Source: SIAJ01 sp963773845 (lineage in GTDB: Bacteria > Planctomycetota > Planctomycetia > Gemmatales > Gemmataceae). From it: DNA of 64,000 nt. Position 1 is the stretch's first letter. Every line of letters begins with the position of its first letter. The position numbers and the translations under genes are program-made. The DNA lies in contig CAVZCU010000012.1 of NCBI GenBank assembly GCA_963773845.1, positions 1,364,001 through 1,428,000 on the forward strand, read 5' to 3'. The notes under the pieces were generated by a model, which was given only the letters and a program-made list of their open reading frames with translations, searched no databases and was not told where the DNA came from. Below, piece after piece: positions 34,704 to 43,983 of this stretch.

Positions 34704-36008
34704 TCAAAGACCCTGGAGTGGCGAGAGCGCATCGCCGAAGCGATCGACTTTTACGCCCATCCGATTCAAGAGCGCGAGATACAGGCTGCAAAGTTTGCGA
34801 TTCTCGTTGCCACGATCCTGGTAATTGAGGACCCTGCCGGTTTGGAGCTTGCCGCCAAGCCCGCCGACAAGCAAGAGCGGAACCTTGCTCGAATCGTGCC
34901 GCGTTCCCGACCACATGTTGGAAACGAACATGAGACACGAGTTGTCGAGGACGGTTGTGTCGCCTTCGGTCATTGCCGACAATCGGCCGGCGAGGTAGGC
35001 GAGTTGACTCACGTAGTAGCGGCTGATGCGCTCATAAGCGTCGGACTGGTCATCGTGCGACGCGGGGTGGTGTGCCTGCCGAACGCCAAGGAACGGATAG
35101 AAGAGTCCCGAAAGATCGCGACAGAGGAGCAACGTGGCGACGCGAGTTTTATCCATCTGGAACGCGAGGGCGATGATGTCGCACATTAGCCGCATGTGCT
35201 CGCGAATATCCTCGGGGAGGCCGTTATCCGGCCGCTTCATCCCGAGTTTTTTTCGGTCGTCGTGTTTTGTGTTGAGTTCGGCTTTACGAGTTTTTTCAAC
35301 GCGTTTCTCAACTTCACGGATACTCGTCAGGTATTCGTCGAGCTTGGCCTTGTCGGCGGTGCTAATCTTCGGTTGCAAGGCGGCGGCCTCGCTTTTGACG
35401 CGATCGAGAATGCTGAGTATTCGACGGCTGCCTTGATTGTCGAAGAGACTATCGAAGGCGAGCGACGGATAAACCTCCATCGGCACGGGCGAATCCGCGT
35501 CGTGCCACGAAATGTGCGAACTATACGCCATCGAGAAATTGGTCTCGTGATAACCGGTGATCGGCTGTTCGCACCCCAACACCAAGCTCGGCTGGGCGGT
35601 TTCGTCGGCGAAGCGCGAAGCCAGCACTTGATCGACACTGACGCCACCATGTAGCACGGCCCCCCGTCGCAACAAAGCGCCGGAAAGGATATTGCCTGTT
35701 TGCCCGGGATGGATGCCGACATTGGTGGCCGACTTGTTGAACAGGCCCGAAATGACATTGAGCCGCGACCGGAACGGCTTGAGAGGTTCGAGACTCTTGC
35801 TCAACTCCATTTCGGCGCCGGCGCCCTTGGCCCACCAATACTTCGAGTTGATGCCATTGCCCATGAAGAGGGCAGCGAAGCGCTGAGGATGACCGGCCGA
35901 CTCGCCCGCGAGGAGTGGAATCGCTTCGAGCCACGGCAGTGCAACAGTGACGCCGATGCCGCGAAGGGCGGTGCGACGAGAGATCACGAATGAATTCAAA
36001 GGACGCAT
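34704..36008 (-). CDS. DUF1552 protein with Tat-type leader
   Basis: 434 residues from ATG 36008 (MRPLNSFVISRRTALRGIGVTVALPWLEAIPLLAG), a twin-arginine leader (SRRTALRG). The body shows DUF1552 blocks: RFAALFMGNGINSKYWWAKG, GAEMELSKSLEPLKPFRSRLNVISGL, HPGQTGNILSGALL, SVDQVLASRF, SSHISWHDADSPVPMEVYPSLAFDSLF, and TTVLDNSCLMFVSNMWSGTRHDSSKVPLLLVGG. The family is alkaline phosphatase-like and is normally encoded next to a DUF1587/DUF1592 cytochrome protein, which lies upstream here but with two small genes in between. Exported; reaction unknown. Confidence 0.92.
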   Translation of the reverse strand: MRPLNSFVISRRTALRGIGVTVALPWLEAIPLLAGESAGHPQRFAALFMGNGINSKYWWAKGAGAEMELSKSLEPLKPFRSRLNVISGLFNKSATNVGIHPGQTGNILSGALLRRGAVLHGGVSVDQVLASRFADETAQPSLVLGCEQPITGYHETNFSMAYSSHISWHDADSPVPMEVYPSLAFDSLFDNQGSRRILSILDRVKSEAAALQPKISTADKAKLDEYLTSIREVEKRVEKTRKAELNTKHDDRKKLGMKRPDNGLPEDIREHMRLMCDIIALAFQMDKTRVATLLLCRDLSGLFYPFLGVRQAHHPASHDDQSDAYERISRYYVSQLAYLAGRLSAMTEGDTTVLDNSCLMFVSNMWSGTRHDSSKVPLLLVGGLGGKLQTGRVLNYQDRGNENRKLCSLYLALLNRMGVKVDRFGDALSPLQGL

Positions 36009-36029
36009 TCCAGCCCACCTCTTTTGCAA

Positions 36030-36443
36030 TTAATTCAGAGCGGGCGATTGTTTACGAACTCGCCGACGACCGGACTTCGCGAGGTCCCTGCGCGCTCCAA
36101 CCAAGGCGACCGCCAAATGCTTCTCGATTCGGCCACGAAACTCTGCAGGCAACTTGGCCGACATTGCCGCATGCAACAAAGTGACGGCTCGGGAAAATTG
36201 ACCGACTTTCTCGAAGCACGATGCAGCGCTCACGCGATGAATTGCTGCTTCGAGATTTTGGTCGTCCGCTTCCAACAGGCAGGCCACTTGTTCCTCGCAT
36301 TCACCCGCACGAATGAACTCGATCGCCGCCTCTTGCCGGCGATCGTAATCTTCGAGTGCTTGAGCGTGCGATAGAAGCCAAGATGCTTCGCCCAACATCG
36401 CGTCGATCAAGCTTCCGGAAACCGTTTCATTGGACCGAGGCAT
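36030..36443 (-). CDS. hypothetical helical protein
   Basis: 137 residues from ATG 36443 (MPRSNETVSGSLIDAMLGEASWLLSH). Mostly alpha-helical with repeat-like pairs (ALEDYDRRQEAAIEFIRAGECEEQVACLLEADD, AAIHRVSAASCFEKVGQFSRAVTLLHAAMS), suggestive of a TPR-like helical hairpin stack. The C-terminus is basic. No signal peptide. It ends 21 bases before the DUF1552 start. Function unknown; its partner may be the neighbour upstream, whose stop lies 4 bases before its start. Confidence 0.65.
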   Translation of the reverse strand: MPRSNETVSGSLIDAMLGEASWLLSHAQALEDYDRRQEAAIEFIRAGECEEQVACLLEADDQNLEAAIHRVSAASCFEKVGQFSRAVTLLHAAMSAKLPAEFRGRIEKHLAVALVGARRDLAKSGRRRVRKQSPALN

Positions 36444-36447
36444 CGCT

Positions 36448-36993
36448 TTAGCCCCTCTGATTGTGATAAGACCATCGGATAATTTTTTGTGTGGCGGCAA
36501 AGCAACAGACGATCACGTAGCCATTCCAGCGTCGTGGGTTGTCGAGCACTTGAGCCACTTTTTGCCGATGACGGCGTGGCAGAGAGCGTCTGCGGAGCGT
36601 TCCACTAATCTCCAAAGCACATTGCAATCGCGGGAGCCAGAAGTCAGCCCGGTCACCCCGGTTAGTGACGCGCATCTCACCTTTCGACACAAGATGCGCA
36701 AACAGCAAGGCGGATATCGCCACCGTCGCGCGCTCGACAATCGGCTTCGGTTGCTCTGTGAGCAGGATCCTGGCCGCACGTTGCGCATAGGGGTCATCCC
36801 AATGAACGCCGAGGGTAAATCGATCGTCTCCATTTAGATCTGGCGGACTGAACCCTTCACACTCCACGCGAAAGTAGCAGGGTGCTGACGATTGCTCGCT
36901 CATCAATGCAACGGCCATGGCAGCACAATGCTCTAAGTACAAGTCCGGATGCGCGTTCACGATGTCTTCGATCGGCCACTCGAACGTGCGCAT
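36448..36993 (-). CDS. hypothetical protein
   Basis: 181 residues (MRTFEWPIEDIVNAHPDLYLEHCAAM). The C-terminal half carries a basic, highly patterned stretch, ALEISGTLRRRSLPRRHRQK followed by VAQVLDNPRRWNGYVIVCCF, that looks conserved and might bind nucleic acid or a phosphorylated partner. No membrane segment or known motif. It precedes the helical gene by 4 bases, so the two are probably one unit inserted between the DUF1592-type and DUF1552 genes. Confidence 0.65.
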   Translation of the reverse strand: MRTFEWPIEDIVNAHPDLYLEHCAAMAVALMSEQSSAPCYFRVECEGFSPPDLNGDDRFTLGVHWDDPYAQRAARILLTEQPKPIVERATVAISALLFAHLVSKGEMRVTNRGDRADFWLPRLQCALEISGTLRRRSLPRRHRQKVAQVLDNPRRWNGYVIVCCFAATQKIIRWSYHNQRG

Positions 36994-37042
36994 CCATTTG
37001 TCTCCGAGTATTGTACCTCAGCCATCCGCTCCACGCGCCAAT

Positions 37043-40036
37043 TTACAATCTCGGTCGATTCGACACTCGCTTATTCAAAAACTGCCGGCTTGTGACGATC
37101 GACTCGATTAAGCGGTCGAATCGATAGCCGTCCGCCGCAACCTTGGTGCGCATGTCCGCCACAGCTTGATCGTCGGATAGTTGCAGGGTGCGGCCGAGTG
37201 CATAAGCGAACAACTTACGGCACAAGTTCTCAATGAAGTCGTCCTGCCTTTTCTCGCGTAAATACCGGCGCAGCCCGTCGATGCCATTGCGATCTTGGCC
37301 ATCGGGGAACGACGCGGTGTCGGCCACGGGTTTGCCACCGAGGTCCTTGGCTCGCCGTTCACCGACCGGGCCGAAGCCTTCAAAGACCAGACCGAACGAA
37401 TCGAAACGGCTGTGACATGCGGCGCAATTCTTGTCCTTGCGATGGCGAGCCAGGAGTTGCGGCAAGGTGAGATCGCCGAGTTTCGCTTCATCCTTCGGCA
37501 ACTCCGGAACCGTGGGGGGAGGTGGGGGAATACGCTCACCGAGCACGCGCGTGACTACCCAGTAGCCACGCTTCACTGGACTGGTGCGTAATCCCGGCGC
37601 ATTCTTGGTCAGGAAGACCGCCATCGGCAACAGACCGCCCCGGCCGAATCGATCGGCCCGTTCGATGTGCACCCACTCATCGTTGGCACTCTCGGGCATG
37701 CCGTAGTGCTTGGCCAGCGGACGATTGACGAACGTGTCGGCGCCGAAGAGCAGGTCGAGGACCGGGCGATCGCGCTGGGCGACATCGGTGAAATACCGAA
37801 TCGGCTCTTCGAACATCGCCTGGCGCAATTCATTCGTAAAGCTTGGAAATCGTTCGCGATCGACGGCATTGTGTTCTTCGAATCGTCGAATGTCGAGCCA
37901 GTTGCCGGCAAACTCGGTCGCCAGCCGGCGAACCTTGTCGTTGTGGAGCATTCGGCGTGCTTGCGCTTTCAAGACATCCGGGGTATGCAAATCGCCGGCG
38001 GCCGCATGGGACAGCAGTTCTGCGTCGGGCATGCTCGACCATAGGAAGTAGCTCAGCCGACTTGCCAATTCGTAATCGGTCAACGGGCGAATCGCCGAGT
38101 CGGGCGGCGCGAGGTCGATACGGTAACAAAAGCGCGGGGACATCAGGATACTGACCACCGTATCGCGAAGCGCATCCTCGTGACCGAGACCGTCTTGCTC
38201 TCGGAGCGTGCGATAAAAGCTCAAGAGGTCGTTGCGCTCCGCGGTTGAAAGTGGCCGGCGAAATGCTCGTTCGGCGAATTGAAGCATTGCGTTCAGATGG
38301 CTCGGCTCGGCGGCGAGGCGCTTTTGCTCTAGCCTTTGAATCGTGGCTGCCATGTTCGCGAAATAGTCTTTGACCGCGTCGATTGCTTCGTTACTCGCCC
38401 CATTCTTGCGGATCTTGGTCAGGTATGCCTTCGCAAGTTGGGCGATCTTCGCAGGCGAAACGGCATCCTTATCCTCGGAGCGGGCAAAGTCGAACTCTGC
38501 ATCGATCATGAACCGTGGCGGCTCCGCGCGTTCAAAGAAGATGAAATCCTTATACTGCCGTCGCGGCGAATGGGTGACGAAGTCCAATTCAGCCCACAGG
38601 GAGTCCAATTCGGCGCGTTCGCGGTCGTTTAGGATCAGGTCGCAGAGCGGCCCGTCGTCGCGAAAGTAACCGTGCATCAGATGGAAGCCGGCGCTAAGCA
38701 ACCGCCCTTTCGGATTCGAGCCGCGATCGTAGTACGGTGCCCGTTCCGTGACTGCGAATGTATCGGGGAACACGACGGCAAATCGCTCCATGCTGGTGTG
38801 GAGGCGGCGCTCGGCGTCGGGGCTATCATCGGAAAGCAATTTGGCAAGCGCGGCCTGGTCGTCATCGAATGCTTCCGCGAGCTTTTTTAGGTCGGGCAAC
38901 ACCTGGCCGGAGTAACTTCGATGTTTGCCGGCAAGCAGACGATTCCGCCAGAGCAAAAGCGGCTGGCTACCTTGTGAAACACCCTCGATTCGTAACGGCT
39001 TCACTTGGGGTTTGAGCTGCTTGCGCATTTGCACAAGCAGATCGCGGATTTGTTCGCAGCCGCGGCGGGCTACTTGGAAGCGATCGGCTTCCGCCGGCAA
39101 GTCCCTCCAGAGCTTACGAATGACCGCAAGGGGCCCCGATTTTTCGTCGCCTTCCGTAAGTGCCGACCAGATTATCGCCAGATACTTCGCACTTAGACCT
39201 GCATCGGCAGCCAACCGCGTCAAGTCGAGGTCTGGTCTACCATTTGCGGCCCGATGGCGATACTTCCAGGCTGCGAAAAAATAGTCCGCATAATCAACGC
39301 GATGGCGATTGTAGAAGTCGATGATCCGCTGTACGCAGTACTGATCGCGGTCCGTCTCGGCGACGACGGGATGCGGCGCGAACGTGAAGCCGTCTGGCTC
39401 GAAGACGATATGGTCGGCAATACGGCGCGTTGCAGCGAGATATTTTTTCAGAAGCGCCGGCGACATTGTCAGCGATTCGCCCGAATTATCGAAGCCAGCC
39501 TGGTTGGCAGGATCGATGGGGAACTCCTTAGTTGGCCGAATATCGACCCCCGTCAGGTCTCGAATCGTGTAGTCGAATTCGGCGTTGCTCAAGCGGCGGG
39601 CGAGCACAACGCCGGGGTCATCTGAGTTGCGTTCAATCTCGCGGGCGCGAAACTCCTTCAACCAGGTCACGACTACCGCACGCTCGTGCGCGTCCGGCTG
39701 GGCCAGTGCATCCTCGGGGGGCATTTCCAAGGATTCGATACGTTCGCCAGCCCGCTGCCAATGACGAAGGTTGCCGGCCACCGTTTCGATGTCGTTGTCG
39801 TGACTCAGGTCTAAACCGCCCTCGGGTTTGGACCCGGCGTGGCATGCGAGGCAATAGCGTTCGACGAACGGTCGCACACGCATCGCAAATTGCTGATCCA
39901 GCGACCGTATTGGCGGCGCTGGCGAAGGAGCAATCGCCGGCGTCGCGCTATCAGGGCGGCGAAATGCATATCGCCCCCCGACAGCCACGAGTCCGAGCGC
40001 GATCGCCAACGCGATGAATCGAATCGCCAGTTTCAT
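37043..40036 (-). CDS. planctomycete cytochrome protein with DUF1587/1592/1588/1585 domains
   Basis: 997 residues. N-terminal membrane anchor or signal (MKLAIRFIALAIALGLVAVGG), then a cytochrome domain with VRPFVERYCLACHAGSKPEGGLDLS (CxxCH near residue 63). DUF1587 (LARRLSNAEFDYTIRDLTGVDIRPTKEFPIDP) is followed by DUF1595 (LQFAERAFRRPLSTAERNDLLSFY), DUF1592 (VSILMSPRFCYRIDLA, LTDYELASRLSYFLWSSMPDAEL, DFAGNWLDIRRFEEHN), DUF1588 (RFGRGGLLPMAVFLTKNAPGLRTSPVKRGYWV, CAACHSRFDSFGLVFEGFG with a second CxxCH) and DUF1585 (AYALGRTLQLSDDQAVADM). Periplasmic or cell-surface; role unknown. It is the usual partner of DUF1552. Confidence 0.93.
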   Translation of the reverse strand: MKLAIRFIALAIALGLVAVGGRYAFRRPDSATPAIAPSPAPPIRSLDQQFAMRVRPFVERYCLACHAGSKPEGGLDLSHDNDIETVAGNLRHWQRAGERIESLEMPPEDALAQPDAHERAVVVTWLKEFRAREIERNSDDPGVVLARRLSNAEFDYTIRDLTGVDIRPTKEFPIDPANQAGFDNSGESLTMSPALLKKYLAATRRIADHIVFEPDGFTFAPHPVVAETDRDQYCVQRIIDFYNRHRVDYADYFFAAWKYRHRAANGRPDLDLTRLAADAGLSAKYLAIIWSALTEGDEKSGPLAVIRKLWRDLPAEADRFQVARRGCEQIRDLLVQMRKQLKPQVKPLRIEGVSQGSQPLLLWRNRLLAGKHRSYSGQVLPDLKKLAEAFDDDQAALAKLLSDDSPDAERRLHTSMERFAVVFPDTFAVTERAPYYDRGSNPKGRLLSAGFHLMHGYFRDDGPLCDLILNDRERAELDSLWAELDFVTHSPRRQYKDFIFFERAEPPRFMIDAEFDFARSEDKDAVSPAKIAQLAKAYLTKIRKNGASNEAIDAVKDYFANMAATIQRLEQKRLAAEPSHLNAMLQFAERAFRRPLSTAERNDLLSFYRTLREQDGLGHEDALRDTVVSILMSPRFCYRIDLAPPDSAIRPLTDYELASRLSYFLWSSMPDAELLSHAAAGDLHTPDVLKAQARRMLHNDKVRRLATEFAGNWLDIRRFEEHNAVDRERFPSFTNELRQAMFEEPIRYFTDVAQRDRPVLDLLFGADTFVNRPLAKHYGMPESANDEWVHIERADRFGRGGLLPMAVFLTKNAPGLRTSPVKRGYWVVTRVLGERIPPPPPTVPELPKDEAKLGDLTLPQLLARHRKDKNCAACHSRFDSFGLVFEGFGPVGERRAKDLGGKPVADTASFPDGQDRNGIDGLRRYLREKRQDDFIENLCRKLFAYALGRTLQLSDDQAVADMRTKVAADGYRFDRLIESIVTSRQFLNKRVSNRPRL

Positions 40037-40095
40037 TGTTACTTCAGTGGATCAGGCAGGCGCTGTGAATTGTACCCGAATGGCAGCCAAGGTTG

Positions 40096-40138
40096 AATCG
40101 AGATGGGCGATCGACGGGGTCGATCGCCCATCTCGATT
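40096..40138. terminator. 19-base perfect inverted repeat
   Basis: AATCGAGATGGGCGATCGA, loop CGGGG, then its exact inverse, lying between the SMP-30-like gene and the DUF1592-type gene on the same strand. It could reduce read-through between them; there is no T tract. Confidence 0.7.
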
Positions 40139-40149
40139 TGCGGATTGGA

Positions 40150-41247
40150 TCAAGTGATGTGCGCCCCTTGAGTCTCCACATACACCGCGTAAAGCGATTG
40201 GCTGGCGGCCATGAATAGCCGATTGCGCTTCGCGCCACCAAAGCAGAGATTGGCACAGATCTCGGGCAGCAGAATCTGACCGATGCGCATGCCGTCGGGT
40301 GCGAAAACCTGCACGCCGTCGTAGCCGTCCCCGACCCAGCCAGCGCCAGCCCAGACGTTGCCGTCGATATCGCAGCGAATTCCATCGGCGAAGCCGGCCT
40401 TCTTTTCGCCCTTGATTTCCATCTCCATCGAGCAGAATTCTTTCCCCTTGCCAACCTTCTTGCCATCCCCGGAGATATCAAACATCATGATGTTCTTCGG
40501 CGCCTTGTCGTAGTGCGAGGCGCCGGTATCGGCGACGTAGACCTTTTTGTAATCGGGACTGAAGCACAGGCCGTTCGGCTTGAACATCTCGTCGCGGCCA
40601 ATGAGCTTGTCGATCTTGCCGTTCTTTGGGTCGATGCGATAGACCGCTTCATCGAGTTCGAGCGGACCTTTATGACCTTCGTAGTTCATTAGACTTCCGT
40701 AGCCGGGGTCCGTGAACCAGATGCCGCCGTCCGGATGCACCGCCCCGTCGTTGGGAGCATTAAAGCGCTTGCCTTGAAACTTGTCGGCCAGCACCGTGAC
40801 CTTGCCGTTGTGCTCATAACGAACAACGCGGCGAGTGCCGTGCTCGAAGGCGATTTGCCGCCCTTCGAAATCGAAAGTGTTGCCATTGCTGTTATGCGCC
40901 GGCTTGCGAAACACGCTGACGTGACCATCTTCGTCGAGCCGGCGCAGTTGCCGATCGTTCGGGATGTCGCTCCAGAGGAGATACTTGCCCATCGCGTTCC
41001 AGGCTGGTCCCTCTGCCCAGAGCATGCCGGTGTACAAGCGCTGAATTGGTGTATTGCCGATCTTGTACTTCGCAAAACGCTTGTCGAGCACCAGGATGTC
41101 CGGATCGGGGAAGCGAATCGGCGTCTTACCGGACCAGTCGCGGGGCGTTTCCGCGAATGCTTTCGGCAAGACAAGGGCGCCTGCCGCCATAAGTCCCGCG
41201 GACTTGAGCAGCGAACGGCGATCGGGAACGAAGGCAAAATCATTCAT
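40150..41247 (-). CDS. SMP-30/gluconolactonase-type protein with Tat leader
   Basis: 365 residues. Start set at ATG 41247 because GGAGAG stands seven bases upstream; the leader then reads MNDFAFVPDRRSLLKSAGLM, a twin-arginine signal. The mature protein is a six-bladed propeller of the SMP-30/gluconolactonase/LRE family: RLYTGMLWAEGPAWNAMGKYLLWSDIPNDRQLR (metal-binding Glu in EGP), NGNTFDFEGRQIAFEHGTRRV, FNAPNDGAVHPDGGIWFTDPGYG (Asn/Asp ligands) and NGLCFSPDYKKVYVADTGASHYDKAP. It would hydrolyse sugar lactones outside the cytoplasm. It is upstream of the DUF1592/DUF1552 genes on the same strand. Confidence 0.9.
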   Translation of the reverse strand: MNDFAFVPDRRSLLKSAGLMAAGALVLPKAFAETPRDWSGKTPIRFPDPDILVLDKRFAKYKIGNTPIQRLYTGMLWAEGPAWNAMGKYLLWSDIPNDRQLRRLDEDGHVSVFRKPAHNSNGNTFDFEGRQIAFEHGTRRVVRYEHNGKVTVLADKFQGKRFNAPNDGAVHPDGGIWFTDPGYGSLMNYEGHKGPLELDEAVYRIDPKNGKIDKLIGRDEMFKPNGLCFSPDYKKVYVADTGASHYDKAPKNIMMFDISGDGKKVGKGKEFCSMEMEIKGEKKAGFADGIRCDIDGNVWAGAGWVGDGYDGVQVFAPDGMRIGQILLPEICANLCFGGAKRNRLFMAASQSLYAVYVETQGAHIT

Positions 41248-41386
41248 TACCATCTCTCCGTGGGGGAAGGACCAGAGAATCACGATACATCACCCGCATT
41301 GTGGGTGCATTGCAAGCAAAAAATGCCCGAAGATAGGTAGGAGTCGCCCGCATTGTGCGAGTGCGGGCTGAGCTCGCGGTTCGGAA

Positions 41387-42826
41387 TCACTGGGCACGCC
41401 TCTGCAATAAATCGGCGAAGAGTGCCGACGTCCGAGTGAGGTCGAAATCCTTGGGACTGTTGAATCGGGTTCCATTTGTCGATCGCGAAAAGCGAATTTG
41501 ATTTCGCAACTCCAGCAATCGCGGACCGTTTGGATGGAGCCACGATAAGCTGCCCGAGCGACTCATCGCTTGTAGGGCATAGTAGAGATGACACGCGTCG
41601 ACCCACCGGCGAATCTTCTCGTGCGCCAAGTTGTCAAATACCGTCGTGGATGCGATTGTCGCGACGCTCGAGTCGCCGGCACTCTTGCGCCACTGAGCGG
41701 CGGCTGAAAGTGCACGCTGCCGAATCTCCGGCGCTTTGGCCACGAACGTCATGGCCTCCTGCAATTTGACTGTTTCGGCCCGAGCGTTCGGCGAGTCGAT
41801 GATTCCGCAAATTGCCGTCCACAACGGCGGCGCATTCCAGCGCAGCCTGCCGCTGGACAAGCCGTGGCCAGTAGCCGATTCCTTGCTCTGCAGATCATGG
41901 TGGCACGAATAACAATCGAATTCCGCCAATTCGGGCCACCGCCGCCGTGTGCGATCGGCCAGGAGTTCGAACGCTGCCGCGTTCGTCGCCGTCCGGCCGA
42001 CCACCCAGTCAGAAAGCTGTCTGCCTGGCGATCGCACTTCCGGCGGGGATAAGTCGCGGTTCGTTTCAATCCAGTGTGGGGGAAGCACTCGAATGTACGT
42101 CCCGTAATCGAAGTTGAGGCGCGGATGTCCGGCAGCGATTAAATCGTGATTGACGTCTCGCGCTGGAATATTCTCTGTTGCCGCGGCCCCGACGTGGCAA
42201 TCGGCACAGATCCTCGCGCGGCGAGCGATCGTATTGAGATCCGTCATGCCGTCGCGTGCATAGCGGCGATGGTGACCGGGTCCCGCGGGCCAGTTGAGGT
42301 GCGTATTGATCCAATTCCCCGCGTTCCCATGACATGCCTCGCACCCGACCGCGTCCGCCTGAAGCCCTACCCACAATTCGTCGTCGTTTTGCGCCGAACG
42401 CGCCAGAGTCGGATTGGAGTGGCACGCGAGACAGCGCGAGTCCTTGTGCGCTTGAGCCTTCGGTCCGCCCAACGCCCGAGCAATCTTTTTACTCGCGTCA
42501 TTGAACAGCACGGCGTACGCATGGGCGTGCGGGTCGTAGGCCTGCCACATCGTGTAGCTCGATCGCCAACGATCAAGTTCTCGGCTCGATCCCCAAGCGG
42601 ACTGCGGGACCGGTTGGGGGACGGGGTCACCATGACAAGCTTGGGCGGAACAGCTGCTGTTTCCCATTGCAGCAACTTGGGAAGGCTGCGAATCGGGGCT
42701 CACTTCGTTTGCCGCGACCAGGGCGAGTGAACCCGCGTGCTTGTCGCTTGGCCGGTCCAGATTCATCGCCAAAGCGATAAGCGCAATCAAAGCGGCGAGC
42801 GCGACGATGACATTGAACTTGCGCAC
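41387..42826 (-). CDS. pentahaem c-type cytochrome (c554-like)
   Basis: 479 residues with an N-terminal signal anchor (VIVALAALIALIALAM). Five haem sites: an unusual C-S-A-Q-A-C-H (CX4CH, from residue 59), CLACH (132), CEACH (162), CADCH (207) and CYSCH (305). RDVNHDLIAAGHPRLNFDY after the fourth haem carries His residues that may be distal ligands, a pattern of the cytochrome c554 family. The C-terminal 170 residues are helical and haem-free. It is divergent from the redox operon. The protein at 56788-58215 is a clear paralogue with the same five-haem layout, including the CX4CH site. Confidence 0.9.
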   Translation of the reverse strand: MRKFNVIVALAALIALIALAMNLDRPSDKHAGSLALVAANEVSPDSQPSQVAAMGNSSCSAQACHGDPVPQPVPQSAWGSSRELDRWRSSYTMWQAYDPHAHAYAVLFNDASKKIARALGGPKAQAHKDSRCLACHSNPTLARSAQNDDELWVGLQADAVGCEACHGNAGNWINTHLNWPAGPGHHRRYARDGMTDLNTIARRARICADCHVGAAATENIPARDVNHDLIAAGHPRLNFDYGTYIRVLPPHWIETNRDLSPPEVRSPGRQLSDWVVGRTATNAAAFELLADRTRRRWPELAEFDCYSCHHDLQSKESATGHGLSSGRLRWNAPPLWTAICGIIDSPNARAETVKLQEAMTFVAKAPEIRQRALSAAAQWRKSAGDSSVATIASTTVFDNLAHEKIRRWVDACHLYYALQAMSRSGSLSWLHPNGPRLLELRNQIRFSRSTNGTRFNSPKDFDLTRTSALFADLLQRRAQ

Positions 42827-42946
42827 TTATACTCCGATTGGCACAAACGAGCAGCGCGATCCCGAACCTGTGAAGTATGCTATTGACCGGTGCACAAGCG
42901 CCGGTCGGCATATGCTAAACGGCCGTCCCTAATAATTTGGCCGTAC

Positions 42947-42998
42947 GAAGGATTGGCAATCCGTCCCCAGACAGGACGGATTGCCAATCCGTCCTACA
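42947..42998. repeat. two GGATTGnCAATCC palindromes
   Basis: AAGGATTGGCAATCCGTCC and AGGACGGATTGCCAATCCGT stand side by side in the divergent promoter region of the redox locus. They belong to the same family as the array at 15120-15330. Confidence 0.8.
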
Positions 42999-43022
42999 GC
43001 CGAATCGGCGAAGATCGGCAGG

Positions 43023-43979
43023 ATGGATACGCGGATTTGTGCGGGCCGATCGTTGCAAATCAATTGTCGACGGATTAACCTAACTCCTTTCATTATTGCA
43101 ACTCTCGGACAATTGCGTTCGCCAGTCGGCATTTGCTTGCGGGGAGGTCACTTGCTCGTTGGCGGTTCCACCTTTGCCCAGCATCGCGTCGCCTATTTGT
43201 TGGGCTGGGTGGCAGTCGTTTGTCTTCCGGCGCTGGGCTGGTTGGAGGCTGCCCGGCTTGCCTGGGTCGATTGGCCGTCGGGCTCGACACGCATCGGAAT
43301 GGTGCTCGGAATCGTCGCCGCCGGAATCATCGCATTTGAAATGCTCCTATGGCCCCGCAAGCATTTTCGCCGCTATCGCCTTGGTAAGACGCGACGCTGG
43401 ATGTACTGGCACGTGTGGTTTGGATTGGCAAGTTTGCCATTAGCTGTTTGCCATGCCGGCTTTCAATTCGGCGGGCTACTGACAACTGTGGTACTCGTGC
43501 TGTTTCTCGTGGTCATCGCGAGCGGTATATGGGGACTGTCTCTGCAGCAAGTCCTACCTCATCGCCTTCTCAACGACTTTCCAGTCGAGACGATCGAGAC
43601 CGAGGTCGAAACCGTGATGGCGCACCAGCGCAAGCAGGCCGGCGAGTTGGTGATGTCGAGCACTGGGCCGCGGGATCCGATGCGTGAGTTCTTTCACGAC
43701 CAAGTCGATCCGTATTTGGCGGAGGGTAACGCATCCGCATCGCCGCTGCGGTCGGCCGGACGGGCGGCAACGGTGTTCAACGATGTCCTCATGCGCCAAC
43801 CCACTGCCGCACCGCTGCTGGATCAACTCCGAAAGTTCTGTGACACGCGTCGACAATACGATCAGCAGATCGTTATTCATCGCTGGCTGCACAACTGGTT
43901 GTGCGTGCATGTCCCGCTGTCGGTTGCTTTGTGTTTCCTGTTGGCCGTTCACATTCTGACCGCGTTGAAGTATTGGTAA
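43023..43979 (+). CDS. membrane protein resembling a di-haem b-type cytochrome
   Basis: Up to 318 residues; the start is uncertain. ATG 43023 is used; a TTG at 43152 has GGGGAGG just before it and would give a shorter protein starting in the first membrane helix region. Four membrane helices are seen: VAYLLGWVAVVCLPALGWL, IGMVLGIVAAGIIAFEMLLW, YWHVWFGLASLPLAVCHAGF with TTVVLVLFLVVIASGIWGLSL, and LHNWLCVHVPLSVALCFLLAVHILTALKYW. Histidines in pairs (YWH...CHAGF, IHRWLHNW...VHV...AVH) could bind b haems as in cytochrome b561 or NarI-type subunits. First gene of the operon; the next gene starts 4 bases later. Likely quinone or electron entry point. Confidence 0.75.
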   Translation: MDTRICAGRSLQINCRRINLTPFIIATLGQLRSPVGICLRGGHLLVGGSTFAQHRVAYLLGWVAVVCLPALGWLEAARLAWVDWPSGSTRIGMVLGIVAAGIIAFEMLLWPRKHFRRYRLGKTRRWMYWHVWFGLASLPLAVCHAGFQFGGLLTTVVLVLFLVVIASGIWGLSLQQVLPHRLLNDFPVETIETEVETVMAHQRKQAGELVMSSTGPRDPMREFFHDQVDPYLAEGNASASPLRSAGRAATVFNDVLMRQPTAAPLLDQLRKFCDTRRQYDQQIVIHRWLHNWLCVHVPLSVALCFLLAVHILTALKYW

Positions 43980-43983
43980 CCCC

